The position numbers and the translations under genes were made by a program. A stretch of 43,404 bases of DNA from Clostridia bacterium (GTDB taxonomy: Bacteria > Bacillota > Clostridia > UBA1212). The stretch is from contig JAGDAX010000071.1 in the NCBI GenBank assembly GCA_017848335.1, positions 1 through 43,404 of the forward strand, read 5' to 3'. Numbering within the stretch: the first letter of the stretch is position 1; each line of letters begins with the position of its first letter. Shown here one piece after another: positions 16,869 through 25,360 of the stretch. The notes beneath the pieces were generated by a model that had not been told where the DNA came from, searched no databases, and saw nothing but the letters and a program-made list of their open reading frames with translations.

Positions 16869-18743
16869 ATGGACGACAGATTTGACGATCTCAACATAGA
16901 TGAGCAGAACGTGCCGGATTATATTCGCATGATCTACGGCAACGATCCTGCGCGTATCCGTGAATATCTCAAGGAGCAGAACCGCGAGGCGATGGAACGC
17001 CGCGCGCGTTTTGCCATGGAAGAAAAAGCCAGGAGCGGCATGCAGACCGGTGAGAAGCTTTACGGGGAGAATTCCCCGGGAACCTCCGGCGCAGGCACGG
17101 GAGGCAGGGCTTCGGGCTCTGCGGACGGCTCGAGGACCGGCGGCAGGGCGGCTTCGAGGGCCCCGGGGTATCCGGGCGCGGACGGGACTGCTTCGTTTGA
17201 TTTCGACGAGCAGGACGTCGGCGCAGAGGACGAAGGCGAATATGACGATGACGACAGGCCGTACTTTGAGGACGAAGAGGACGAGGAGCCCGTGAAGCCT
17301 TCACGGAGGCCTGTGATCTACGGCAGGGGCAGCGAAGAAACGGATGGCGGCGCCGCCGGGACAAAGGACGGAAAAGGCAAGAGCGGCGCCGGCTCAAAGG
17401 CCGGCAAGGGCAGGGCCGGGAGCAGGGATAAGAAGTCCGCAGCCAATTCGAAGGGCAAGAGGATCGCCATTCTCGTGGTGGTGGGACTTATCGCGATCGC
17501 GACGGCGCTTGTTATCGGGAATTCGATCATAAAGAATCTGGATTTCGGCACCTATTCGCTGGGCTACGTCACCTACGGAGAGGTGGCCGGCACGGGGGAG
17601 GGCACGGCATATTTTGCCCGAAGCTCGGACGCGCTGTTCAGCCCCGCGGACGGTATTTTCATAAGCGCCAGGGATGAAGGCGAGCACGTGGAGGCCGGCG
17701 GCACTGTGGGCTATATTTCCACCGAGGAGCACAAGGGCGTGGTGGCGAGGCTTGACCAGATAAACGCTACGATTCTTGCGCTCAGCGGTCTCGGCGACGG
17801 CTCGGCGGTCAGCAACCCGGAGCTTGAGGGGCTTAGTGCGGAGCTTGAAGGGCTCAAGCGGCAGCTGTCGGATGCCGGGACGAACGGCAGGCTTTCGGAG
17901 GTCGGCGATATTACGCGGCGCATCAATGAAATTATCGAAAAGCGCAACGAGATCCTGACCGGCGAGGCGGAGGACAACGACAACATCATGTCCCTCAAGC
18001 GCGAGAAGCAGGAGCTGGAGGCGGTCATCCGTGAAAAGCTGGTGCCCGTGAATACCACCAAGGCCGGCGTTGTGAGCTACTATATCAGCGACACCGACAA
18101 TATCGAGAATGAGTTCTACGAGAAGCTGTCCGTGGCGGATCTGAGCGCGAGCGTCAGGTCTGCCTCGCTTCTCGACAATGCCGGCGTGGCCTCAAAGCTT
18201 AACGAGGCCGTGGTGACCGGCGATAAGATATGCAGGATCATTTCGAATCAGGACTATTACGTGATACTCGCCCTCAGGAATCCCGTCGAGGATCCGGGAA
18301 ATATTATTACGCTTCGGAGCGACGACCTGGTCTACCAGTCCTCGGGCACGCTGCAGGAGCTGGATTTCGGCCCTGACTACCTGATCATCAATACCATGAG
18401 GGGCCTTAAGAGCAGTCTCAGGACCAAGAACGTGCCGGTGAGCTTCGATATCAACCGGACTACGGGGCTTTGCGTGCCCATGTCCGCGCTTACGGATATC
18501 GACAAGAACCACGCCACGGCGAGGCTGGCGCTCGTGAAGGCGGGCTACGTGCAGTTCGTGTACGTGGGCATCGTGGCTTACGATGACGAAAAGGCGATAA
18601 TAAGCGCCTCCCCCTTCAACGATTCGGAGATCGTTTACAACGGCGACGAGCCGGCGGGAGAGACCGGGGAGCTTGTGATAACCGCCGGGGACTGCTACGT
18701 GGTGGAGGCCCGCAGGGTGAGGAACGGGCAGCAGATAGGCTGA
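16869..18743 (+). CDS. HlyD-like single-pass membrane protein upstream of yggS-sepF
   Basis: A 624-residue protein. Residues 1-195 are cytoplasmic, acidic and low in complexity, opening MDDRFDDLNIDEQNVPDYIR. Residues about 198-217 are one membrane helix. The rest is outside: a lipoyl/HlyD-type half motif (LFSPADGIFISARDEGEHVEAGGTVG), a coiled coil about residues 300-385, then a beta-rich region with a second lipoyl-like half (TTKAGVVSYYISD). No ABC or other pump gene is adjacent. I chose ATG 16869 (CGGAG upstream) over an earlier in-frame start at 16767. Genes of this type sit just before yggS and sepF in many Clostridia, from general knowledge, which hints at a division or envelope role. Function unproven. 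Confidence 0.75.
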   Translation: MDDRFDDLNIDEQNVPDYIRMIYGNDPARIREYLKEQNREAMERRARFAMEEKARSGMQTGEKLYGENSPGTSGAGTGGRASGSADGSRTGGRAASRAPGYPGADGTASFDFDEQDVGAEDEGEYDDDDRPYFEDEEDEEPVKPSRRPVIYGRGSEETDGGAAGTKDGKGKSGAGSKAGKGRAGSRDKKSAANSKGKRIAILVVVGLIAIATALVIGNSIIKNLDFGTYSLGYVTYGEVAGTGEGTAYFARSSDALFSPADGIFISARDEGEHVEAGGTVGYISTEEHKGVVARLDQINATILALSGLGDGSAVSNPELEGLSAELEGLKRQLSDAGTNGRLSEVGDITRRINEIIEKRNEILTGEAEDNDNIMSLKREKQELEAVIREKLVPVNTTKAGVVSYYISDTDNIENEFYEKLSVADLSASVRSASLLDNAGVASKLNEAVVTGDKICRIISNQDYYVILALRNPVEDPGNIITLRSDDLVYQSSGTLQELDFGPDYLIINTMRGLKSSLRTKNVPVSFDINRTTGLCVPMSALTDIDKNHATARLALVKAGYVQFVYVGIVAYDDEKAIISASPFNDSEIVYNGDEPAGETGELVITAGDCYVVEARRVRNGQQIG

Positions 18744-18885
18744 GGCCAAAGACCGGGAAGGGCCTGCAGGGAGGCCTGGTTCTAAGTCCGGGCAGTGCCC
18801 AAAGACGGGCCGGAAAATGATTGGCGCGTGATCTGCGGAGCCCCGCGATCATCAGACTTTTCACAGGAAAGAACGTGACCTTAAA

Positions 18886-19581
18886 TTGAGAACCGTAAGA
18901 GACAATCTTCTTAGAATAAACGAAAACATCGCAGAAGCCGCTATCCGGTCGGGCAGAGAGCCGCAGGACGTGAAGCTCATTTGCGTCTCCAAGACCGTGG
19001 GCGAGGCGGAGGTGCGCGAAGCCATTGCCGCGGGGCAGCGGGATTTTGCGGAAAACCGCGTGCAGAAGCTTGTGGAAAAGCAGACGCTTCTCGCGGACGT
19101 GTCGGATATTGTGAGCTGGCACCTTATCGGGCAGCTTCAGACCAACAAGATCAAGTACTGCGCAGGAAGGGTGGCGCTCATCCATTCGATTGACAGGCTT
19201 GGGCTGCTGGAGGAGCTGAACCGTTACGCGGCCCGGAAGGATATTGCGGTGGAGGGGCTGCTGGAGCTGAATCTGTCCGGCGAGGAGAACAAGACAGGCA
19301 TGCGCGCGGATGCGCTGGAGAGCTTCCTGGAGGCGCTGCCTGACAATCCGCGGGTGACTGTAAGGGGCCTTATGACGATGGCCCCCGAAGGCGCTGAGGA
19401 GAAGGTTTTAAGGGACGTTTTTGGGCGGTGCGCGGAGCTTGCCGCGAGAATAAAGGACATGAAGATTCCCAACGCGCCGATGGGCGAGCTCTCTATGGGT
19501 ATGAGCGGCGATTACGAGGCTGCGGTCCTTGAGGGCGCGACAATGGTGCGGATAGGGACAGCGGTCTTCAGGACGGAATGA
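18886..19581 (+). CDS. yggS: YggS/YlmE family pyridoxal phosphate homeostasis protein
   Basis: PLP-binding protein of the COG0325 family that keeps vitamin B6 and amino-acid pools in balance; no enzymatic turnover is known. The PLP lysine is Lys36 in LICVSKTV. FAENRVQKL, WHLIGQLQTNK, GLMTMAP, LSMGMSGDYEAAVLEGATMVRIG are the standard family blocks. Length 231 residues, normal. The only in-frame start is TTG 18886; an AGGAAAG site is rather far (about 16 nt), so translation may be weak. It lies directly before sepF, the order seen in many Gram-positives. Confidence 0.93.
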   Translation: MRTVRDNLLRINENIAEAAIRSGREPQDVKLICVSKTVGEAEVREAIAAGQRDFAENRVQKLVEKQTLLADVSDIVSWHLIGQLQTNKIKYCAGRVALIHSIDRLGLLEELNRYAARKDIAVEGLLELNLSGEENKTGMRADALESFLEALPDNPRVTVRGLMTMAPEGAEEKVLRDVFGRCAELAARIKDMKIPNAPMGELSMGMSGDYEAAVLEGATMVRIGTAVFRTE

Positions 19582-19949
19582 ACGGCGGGTCGGCTGTGAG
19601 GTGCGGCAGTGACTCCGCAGTGAGGCGGCCGTGACAGACCGGAATTATCGCGCAGTATTGCTGCGGACAAGACGATCTTTTCAGGCAGACACGGAGGAAT
19701 ATTGCCGCGGATACGGCAAAATTGACGGATTTCCTCAAAAATCGGGCAAAAAACCGCAAAAAAACGCCAACAGGCACTTGAAAAAAATATTCAAATATTT
19801 TATCATATACGGGAAGTCCCGAAGAGAGATTGTATCTTTGTGCATTTTTGGTGCATGTTGATGCGCGGGTATTGTTCCGTTTAAGCACTTGACGTGCTCT
19901 TACTTAAGAAAAAACTATTGAAGTTACTGATGATGAGGGGGAATATTTG
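19582..19949 (+). other. 368-bp spacer with A-tracts and the sepF promoter
   Basis: No gene. About 19715-19775 holds A-tracts at roughly 10-11-bp steps, then the promoter at 19778-19806. The leader has a CGGGA-AG-TCCCG hairpin close to the start site, an AGCAC/GTGCT hairpin near 19880, and a GAGGGGG ribosome site. Confidence 0.6.
19778..19806 (+). promoter_or_regulatory. sigma-A promoter of sepF
   Basis: -35 TTGAAA (19778-19783), 17-bp spacer, -10 TATCAT (19801-19806), with A-tracts immediately upstream. sepF thus has its own promoter despite following yggS. Confidence 0.75.
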
Positions 19950-21023
19950 ATGGCTTTATCCATTAAGGACGGTATCAGAAACGGACTGGATAAGATCCAG
20001 AGACTTTGGTCCGATGACGTTTCCATAGAGGAGGACGTGGAGGTTATCGGCGGAAATTCCGAGGTCGTGAAATCCGAAGAGATCAAAGATACCATAACCA
20101 TGGAACCTGCTGACAAGACGGCTCCTGCCACAAGAGATACGCTTGTCTTCAAAGGCAAATCCCATAAGAGCGAAGAAATATCTGCTGATTCCAGAGGGAC
20201 CGAGCAGTCTATTTATGCACATGAGAACGATTACACAGGAGACAGGGGTTATGAAGATAATTCCCACGTCTCTTTTTCTGTATCCCGAAATACCGGCTTC
20301 AAGGTCAAGCCCGCCAGAACGATGCCTGCCGCAGCTGTTTCGACCGTCACCGTATCCGATACGCGCAGGGATACGCAGCCTGTGAAGGATTATTCCTACA
20401 GCGCCGCCAACGAGTCGTCCGCCTTCGGCATTCGCCCCTCCGTGAGCTTTGACGCAGCCATACCGACCCCGCTGAAGCCCGAGAAGTCCATTACCGACAA
20501 TGACGCAGGGCGCGTCCGCGCAAAGGCAGCCGTTGGCTTCAATACCACGGCGGCGATGTCCTCGCAGCAGAGTACGTCCTTCAGCGGCACCACAAGAGCT
20601 AATTCAACAATAGGAGGCAAAGCCATGGATACCAAAACAACTGTTCAGATTTTAAAGCCCGCCAATATAAGCGAAGCCAGCGAGGCCAGCGCGCTTCTCA
20701 AGAAGGGAGTTATCGTCGTGGCTGTGCTTTCCGGGATCAGCGACAAGAACGCCCGCGTCAGATACAGTGATTTCCTTTGCGGCTGCTGCAAGGGCTGTGA
20801 CGCGGATTTCTGCGAGATCGTGCCCGTGGACGCCGCCGACGCAGTGCTGATGGCGATCCCCGGCAACGTAACGCTCGTGCAGCCCGTCAAGGAGCAGGAG
20901 AAGAAGGCCGAGGAGCCCGTGACCTCCGACCTCAAGATGGACACCCAGATCAACAATATGTTTATGGGCGTTGACATCACCGGCGAGAGACCGACCACCA
21001 ACTGGTACAATTCGAGATTCTGA
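19950..21023 (+). CDS. sepF: SepF-like cell division protein with a cysteine cluster
   Basis: Membrane-binding FtsZ anchor of Gram-positive septation. Residues 1-22 (MALSIKDGIRNGLDKIQRLW) form the amphipathic membrane-targeting helix. Residues about 25-225 are a long polar linker, much longer than in Bacillus SepF (about 150 residues in total). Residues about 228-320 are the SepF core: TVQILKPANISEASEASALL, GVIVVAVL, RYSDFLCG, AVLMAIPGNVTLV. In the core, Cys277, 279, 280, 283 and 288 occupy the stretch that normally reads as a hydrophobic beta strand and turn. ATG 19950 is preferred over the adjacent TTG 19947. The neighbours (HlyD-like gene, yggS) support the call. Confidence 0.85.
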   Translation: MALSIKDGIRNGLDKIQRLWSDDVSIEEDVEVIGGNSEVVKSEEIKDTITMEPADKTAPATRDTLVFKGKSHKSEEISADSRGTEQSIYAHENDYTGDRGYEDNSHVSFSVSRNTGFKVKPARTMPAAAVSTVTVSDTRRDTQPVKDYSYSAANESSAFGIRPSVSFDAAIPTPLKPEKSITDNDAGRVRAKAAVGFNTTAAMSSQQSTSFSGTTRANSTIGGKAMDTKTTVQILKPANISEASEASALLKKGVIVVAVLSGISDKNARVRYSDFLCGCCKGCDADFCEIVPVDAADAVLMAIPGNVTLVQPVKEQEKKAEEPVTSDLKMDTQINNMFMGVDITGERPTTNWYNSRF

Positions 21024-21120
21024 TAAGGCCTGAGGCGGAGCCCCGGGGCACGTCTGCCCGGCGCGCACCTGTTTGGCGCCGGCTTCACGAAGCCTTACGG
21101 ATCGGATTTAAATATTGAGA

Positions 21121-21155
21121 GAACAGCCGCAGTGCCGGGAGCCCTGCGGCTGTTC
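21121..21155 (+). terminator. hairpin after sepF
   Basis: A perfect 12-bp stem, GAACAGCCGCAG (21121-21132) and CTGCGGCTGTTC (21144-21155), is followed only by TT. It is likely a terminator or attenuator about 100 bp after sepF; the short T run lowers confidence. Confidence 0.6.
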
Positions 21156-21208
21156 TTAAAAGGCCCGGGGATAAGGGGCTTAGGGATAGCGACAACGGAG
21201 AACGAGCT

Positions 21209-21556
21209 TTGAACGAGGAATCGAAGAAGACTTTAATAAGGGTAATTATCGGGTTTGTTTGCGCGGCGATTGTGACCGCGGCAATATGCCTTGCCGGGTA
21301 TATTTTCGTGAAGCGGAACATACTGTTTTACGGGCCGCTGGTGCTTCTGCCGGCCGCGTCCTTTGTTATCTGCGGCATTGTCGGAGTCTCGAAAAACATT
21401 TCGCCCAGGGCGCTTTTTGTGTGCGGCGCGGTGATCGTGATCGCGCATATTATTATTGTCGGGTTTGTGCCCGCAAAGCTGCTTTTCCTGCTGCTGTACG
21501 TCGCCGCGGGGGCGCTTGGATATTTCTTCGGGAAGCTCACGGGAAGGCTTGCTTAG
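21209..21556 (+). CDS. small membrane protein, unknown function
   Basis: 115 residues with four hydrophobic segments and almost no polar loops. Basic residues sit near the N-terminus (EESKKTLIRV) and after the first helix (FVKRN). The start is TTG 21209 with GGAG 10 nt upstream. I recognise no domain. The codon pattern (GC-rich third positions, strong hydrophobic runs) supports a real gene. It follows sepF after a hairpin; small membrane proteins are common next to division genes, but no role can be assigned. Confidence 0.6.
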   Translation: MNEESKKTLIRVIIGFVCAAIVTAAICLAGYIFVKRNILFYGPLVLLPAASFVICGIVGVSKNISPRALFVCGAVIVIAHIIIVGFVPAKLLFLLLYVAAGALGYFFGKLTGRLA

Positions 21557-21559
21557 GGT

Positions 21560-21664
21560 GCGGTTTGCCGCCGCAGGTGAAGGCCTGTTTGGAAAGCGGT
21601 TTGCCGCCACTGGGAAGGTCCGATTGGAAAGCAGCTTGCAGCCGCAGAGGAAGGCCTCGCGGGT
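21560..21664. repeat. 35/36-bp tandem repeat, three copies
   Basis: Units start at 21560, 21596 and 21631. They share GC(G/A)G(T/C)TTGC(C/A)GCC and a (T/A)GGAA core. Confidence 0.75.
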
Positions 21665-21834
21665 ACCGTTTAAACCTTCGGGAGCCGCGAAAAACCGCCC
21701 CGGAATGCCTTCAAAAAGGGCAATGCTCATCCCTGATCTGAACAGCCCGAAAACACCCGGATAAATACTCGAAAAAACAATCGGAAAAAGCTCGAAAATC
21801 CGGCAAAAAATACCTTAAAAAAGGAATAAAATTG

Positions 21835-21863
21835 TCGACAAAAAAAGCAAAAAATGGTATAAT
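21835..21863 (+). promoter_or_regulatory. sigma-A promoter of gyrA
   Basis: -35 TCGACA (21835-21840), 17-bp A-rich spacer, -10 TATAAT (21858-21863), with a TGG extended -10. A-tracts precede it. Confidence 0.8.
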
Positions 21864-22215
21864 AAAAGCGGTGTCGCGGGGATATTGACGCGCCTGTTCC
21901 GAAGGCTTCGGCGAGCACTCGGATTGCGCCGGATTCCGGGTGGATTCGTGCATTTTCGGGCCGCACCGAAACGGCTGATTTCAGGGAGACCGGCAGAGTC
22001 TGTTCGGGAGCCGATGAGGCTCATTTCAGGGCCGGCAGGGCCGGATCCGAGCAGAGCGGCGAAGCGGGTTTTTTGCCGCACCGGAACAGTGTGCAAATTA
22101 TTCCGCTTAATATGCGGATTGTCTCTTAAGACGCAGGATTTGACGGACGGTCAGCGCGGGCAGCCCCGCGTGCGGTACTTGTTACGGACCGTTTACAACA
22201 GGAGAAATCTTATTA

Positions 22216-25017
22216 ATGGACGAAATTATTACCAATGGTATTCCCGAGGGCGAAAACAAAGAGGCTCCCGGCAGGATCATGCCGATAGACGTCGAGTATG
22301 AGATGAAGCGCGCGTTCATAGAATATTCTATGAGCGTCATTGTTGACAGGGCTCTTCCTGACGTGAGGGACGGCATGAAGCCTGTTCACAGGCGCATCAT
22401 TTATTCGCTTTATGAGCAGGGATTTACACCGGACAGCGCATACAGAAAATGCGCTACCACGGTGGGTTACGTAATGGGTAAGTACCACCCCCACGGCGAC
22501 GCGGCCATTTACGATTCGCTTGTAAGGCTTGCGCAGGATTTCTCGATGAGATATACGCTGGTGGACGGCAACGGCAACTTCGGCTCCAGGGACAACGACC
22601 CGCCTGCCGCATCCCGTTACACCGAGGCGCGTATGGCCAGGATTTCCACCGAAATGGTGGCGGATATACGCAAAAATACCGTGGACTTCAGGCCCAACTT
22701 CGACGAGCACGAGTCCGAGCCGGTGGTGCTTCCTTCGCGCTTCCCGAACCTTCTCGTAAACGGTTCCTCCGGTATCGCGGTGGGTATGGCTACCGAAATT
22801 CCTCCGCACAATCTCGGCGAGGTGATCGACGGCGTCGTGGCGATGATCGATAACCCGGAGATCTCGGTGGACGAGCTTCTGCGCTACATCAAGGGGCCGG
22901 ATTTTCCGACAGCTGCCAATATTATCGGCAGACAGGGCATCCGCGAGGCCTATATGACGGGCAGGGGTCGTATTGTCGTGCGCGCCGAGGCTCATATCGA
23001 GGACATGGCGGGCGGCAGACAGCGCATCGTCATCACGGAGCTTCCGTACAAGGTCAACAACGCCATGCTCGTGAAGCGCATCGCGGACCTTCACAAGGAA
23101 AAGAAGATCGAGGGCATTTCGGACCTTCGCGACGAATACAGTAAAAAAGGCATACGCATCGTTATCGAGCTCAAAAAGGACGCCAACGCCAACGTGCTCC
23201 TTAACCGCCTCTATGCCAACACTCCGCTGCAGGACGCCTTCTGCGTCAATATGCTGGCGGTGGTGCCCGGGGCCCACGGCAAATACGAGCCTAAGCTGCT
23301 CAACCTCAAGCAGATACTCGAGTATTATATCGAGCACCAAAAGAACGTTGTCACCAGGCGCACACAGTTCGACCTGGACAAGGCTTCGGACAGGGCGCAC
23401 CTTCTCGAGGGCACTCTCAAGGCTATAGACAATATCGAAGAGGTCATCGCCATCATCAGGGGCTCGCGTCTCGAATCTGAAGCCAAGCAAAAGCTCATGG
23501 AACGCTTCGACTTCTCGGAGCGCCAGGCACAATATATCGTGGATCTGCGGCTCGGCCGTCTGGTCGGTCTCGAGCGCGACAAGATCCTTGAGGAATACAA
23601 CGAGCGGCTGGCGGACATTGCGTACTTCTCGAGCCTTCTGGCGGACGAGACCAAGCTTTTCGGCGTCATAAAGGACGAGCTTATCGCCATCAAGGAAAAG
23701 TACGGCGACGAAAGGCGCACGCGGCTGCTGGAGGCCGAGGGTGAGATCGATCTTGAGGACCTGATCGAGGAGAAGGACATCGCCATCACCGTCACGGAGC
23801 ACGGGTACGTGAAGCGCACCTCGTCGGACACCTATAAGGCGCAGAACCGCGGCGGCAAGGGCGTGCTCGGCCTCACCACCAAGGAAGAGGATTTCGTGAA
23901 GCACATTCTCGTGACTTCATCGCACAATATGGTGATGTTCATCACAAATATGGGCCAGATGTACGGCGTCAAGGGCTACGAAATTCCGGACGCCGGCCGC
24001 ACCGCCAAGGGCACGCCGATAGTCAACCTCATACCGGTCGAAAAGGGCGAGACCATACAGGCCATCATCCCCATCAGAACGTTTGAGGACGCCAAGTATC
24101 TCATTATGTGCACCAAGTCGGGCATCATCAAAAAGACCCGTCTGGAGCTTTACAGGAATCTCCGCAAGGCCGGTCTCAGGGCCACGCTTCTCCGCGAAGG
24201 CGACGAGCTGGTCAACGCCATGCTTGCCAACGACGGCGACAGCTTTGTGGTGGCTACGCGAAGCGGTCTGGCTTTAAGGTTTGACGGCAACGACGTGAGA
24301 GACGTGGGAAGGGCTTCCTTCGGCGTCATCGGTATCAGGCCGCGGGGCGACGATTACGTGGTGGGCTTTGACGTCTGCCGCGGCGAGGACGAGAAGCTGC
24401 TGTTCATATCCGAATACGGCTACGGCAAGCGCACGTCCGCTGACGAATTCCGCCAGCACGGCAGGGGCGGCAAGGGTATGACCGCATACAAGGTCACCGA
24501 AAAGACCGGCAAGCTCTGCGGCATGATGACCGCGGACGACGACAAGGACGTGATGGTCATCAACCTCGCCGGCACGGTCATCAGAATTCGCGTGGCCGAC
24601 ATAAGCGTTCTGGGGCGCAGTACCTCCGGCGTAAGGCTCATGAAGGCATCCGGGGACAACCCGGTGATCGGCTTCACGACCGTTGCACACGCAAGGGACG
24701 AGGCAGAGGCAGAGGGCGAAGGCATCACGGACGAATCGGGCAATGGCGGCGAAATCGGCGAAGCCTCCGGCGACGGAGCAGGGGCCGGCAGCGCAGACGA
24801 CGGCTTCGAAGGCGCGGACGGTGTTTTTGACAGCGCGGACGAGGATCTTGAAGGCGCGGACGGTGATTTTGACGATGCGGACGAAGCCGAAGAGTCCGAC
24901 GAAGCCGGTTCCTCCGAGATCTCCGATGATTTCGACGGAGACGATGAGCTTTTCGGCGAGATAGTCGACGACCTGTACGGGGAAAACGACGGCAGGGACG
25001 ATTCCTCTGACGAATGA
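22216..25017 (+). CDS. gyrA: DNA gyrase subunit A with long acidic tail
   Basis: Breaks and rejoins DNA for negative supercoiling, together with GyrB (not in the window). The catalytic Tyr is Tyr135 in AASRYTEARM. The quinolone region reads KYHPHGDAAIYDSLV: the position of E. coli Ser83 is Ala96 and that of Asp87 is Asp100. The C-terminal domain has the GyrA box QNRGGKG at about residue 543, which argues for gyrase rather than topoisomerase IV. From about residue 827 to 933 the protein is an acidic Asp/Glu/Gly tail with internal repeats (EGADGxFDxADE). Length 933, longer than usual because of the tail. It is a single gene with its own promoter and a leader of about 345 nt. The start ATG follows CAGGAG. 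Confidence 0.96.
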   Translation: MDEIITNGIPEGENKEAPGRIMPIDVEYEMKRAFIEYSMSVIVDRALPDVRDGMKPVHRRIIYSLYEQGFTPDSAYRKCATTVGYVMGKYHPHGDAAIYDSLVRLAQDFSMRYTLVDGNGNFGSRDNDPPAASRYTEARMARISTEMVADIRKNTVDFRPNFDEHESEPVVLPSRFPNLLVNGSSGIAVGMATEIPPHNLGEVIDGVVAMIDNPEISVDELLRYIKGPDFPTAANIIGRQGIREAYMTGRGRIVVRAEAHIEDMAGGRQRIVITELPYKVNNAMLVKRIADLHKEKKIEGISDLRDEYSKKGIRIVIELKKDANANVLLNRLYANTPLQDAFCVNMLAVVPGAHGKYEPKLLNLKQILEYYIEHQKNVVTRRTQFDLDKASDRAHLLEGTLKAIDNIEEVIAIIRGSRLESEAKQKLMERFDFSERQAQYIVDLRLGRLVGLERDKILEEYNERLADIAYFSSLLADETKLFGVIKDELIAIKEKYGDERRTRLLEAEGEIDLEDLIEEKDIAITVTEHGYVKRTSSDTYKAQNRGGKGVLGLTTKEEDFVKHILVTSSHNMVMFITNMGQMYGVKGYEIPDAGRTAKGTPIVNLIPVEKGETIQAIIPIRTFEDAKYLIMCTKSGIIKKTRLELYRNLRKAGLRATLLREGDELVNAMLANDGDSFVVATRSGLALRFDGNDVRDVGRASFGVIGIRPRGDDYVVGFDVCRGEDEKLLFISEYGYGKRTSADEFRQHGRGGKGMTAYKVTEKTGKLCGMMTADDDKDVMVINLAGTVIRIRVADISVLGRSTSGVRLMKASGDNPVIGFTTVAHARDEAEAEGEGITDESGNGGEIGEASGDGAGAGSADDGFEGADGVFDSADEDLEGADGDFDDADEAEESDEAGSSEISDDFDGDDELFGEIVDDLYGENDGRDDSSDE

Positions 25018-25360
25018 CGATCAGGCAGGTCGCAGGACGGGCGCAGCGCGATTTCCGAGGACGCGTGAAGGTTGATGGTTCTCGGGGGGCTCGAGGGTGT
25101 AAGCAGGGCGATCTCCGCGGCGCGTGACTGGCGATTTCCGAGGACGCGTGAAGTGTGGATCCCGGGGCGCAGCAGTATTCCCCGGGGCGGATTCTCGGGC
25201 GAATCCTTCGCTTCCGTGGAATGAAAAGTCCGTATTACGGAGCTCTTCCGGGGCAGTCGCCGCTGCCGTCGTCATAGTTGACTATTGGCCTTAATAGTTG
25301 TAAAATGAACCGTGACCTTTTTAAGAGGGACGTTTCCATAATCCGAAAGGAGCAAAATCC
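25018..25360. other. 343-bp spacer with short repeats and flavodoxin promoter
   Basis: No gene. A 23-mer beginning GCGATTTCCGAGGACGCG occurs exactly at 25048 and 25131, with a degenerate copy at 25108. A CCCGGGG/CCCCGGGG pair near 25160-25190 could end the gyrA transcript but has no T run. The promoter at 25278-25306 serves the next gene. Confidence 0.55.
25278..25306 (+). promoter_or_regulatory. sigma-A promoter of the flavodoxin gene
   Basis: -35 TTGACT (25278-25283), 17-bp spacer, -10 TAAAAT (25301-25306). It lies 55 bp before the ATG. Confidence 0.8.

Larger units (their letters stand above)
21557..22215 (+). other. 659-bp spacer: tandem repeat, A-tracts, gyrA promoter and long leader
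   Basis: 21560-21664 is a 35/36-bp tandem repeat. 21765-21857 carries phased A-tracts. The gyrA promoter follows at 21835-21863. About 345 nt of GC-rich leader precede the gyrA ATG. The leader contains a pair of similar stretches (CTGATTTCAGGGAGACCGGC and CTCATTTCAGGGCCGGC) but no credible gene. Confidence 0.6.

Noticed and set aside
19880-19925. A second sepF promoter at TTGACG downstream of the main one
   Set aside because: No acceptable -10 at 16-18 bp; the sequence is better read as a small hairpin (AGCAC/GTGCT).
21885-22301. Arg-rich 138-codon frame in the gyrA leader
   Set aside because: It runs out of frame into gyrA, starts at TTG with poor context and has a composition typical of GC-rich noncoding DNA.
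22216-25017. Topoisomerase IV subunit A (parC) as an alternative to gyrA
   Set aside because: The QNRGGKG box in the C-terminal domain is the gyrase hallmark.
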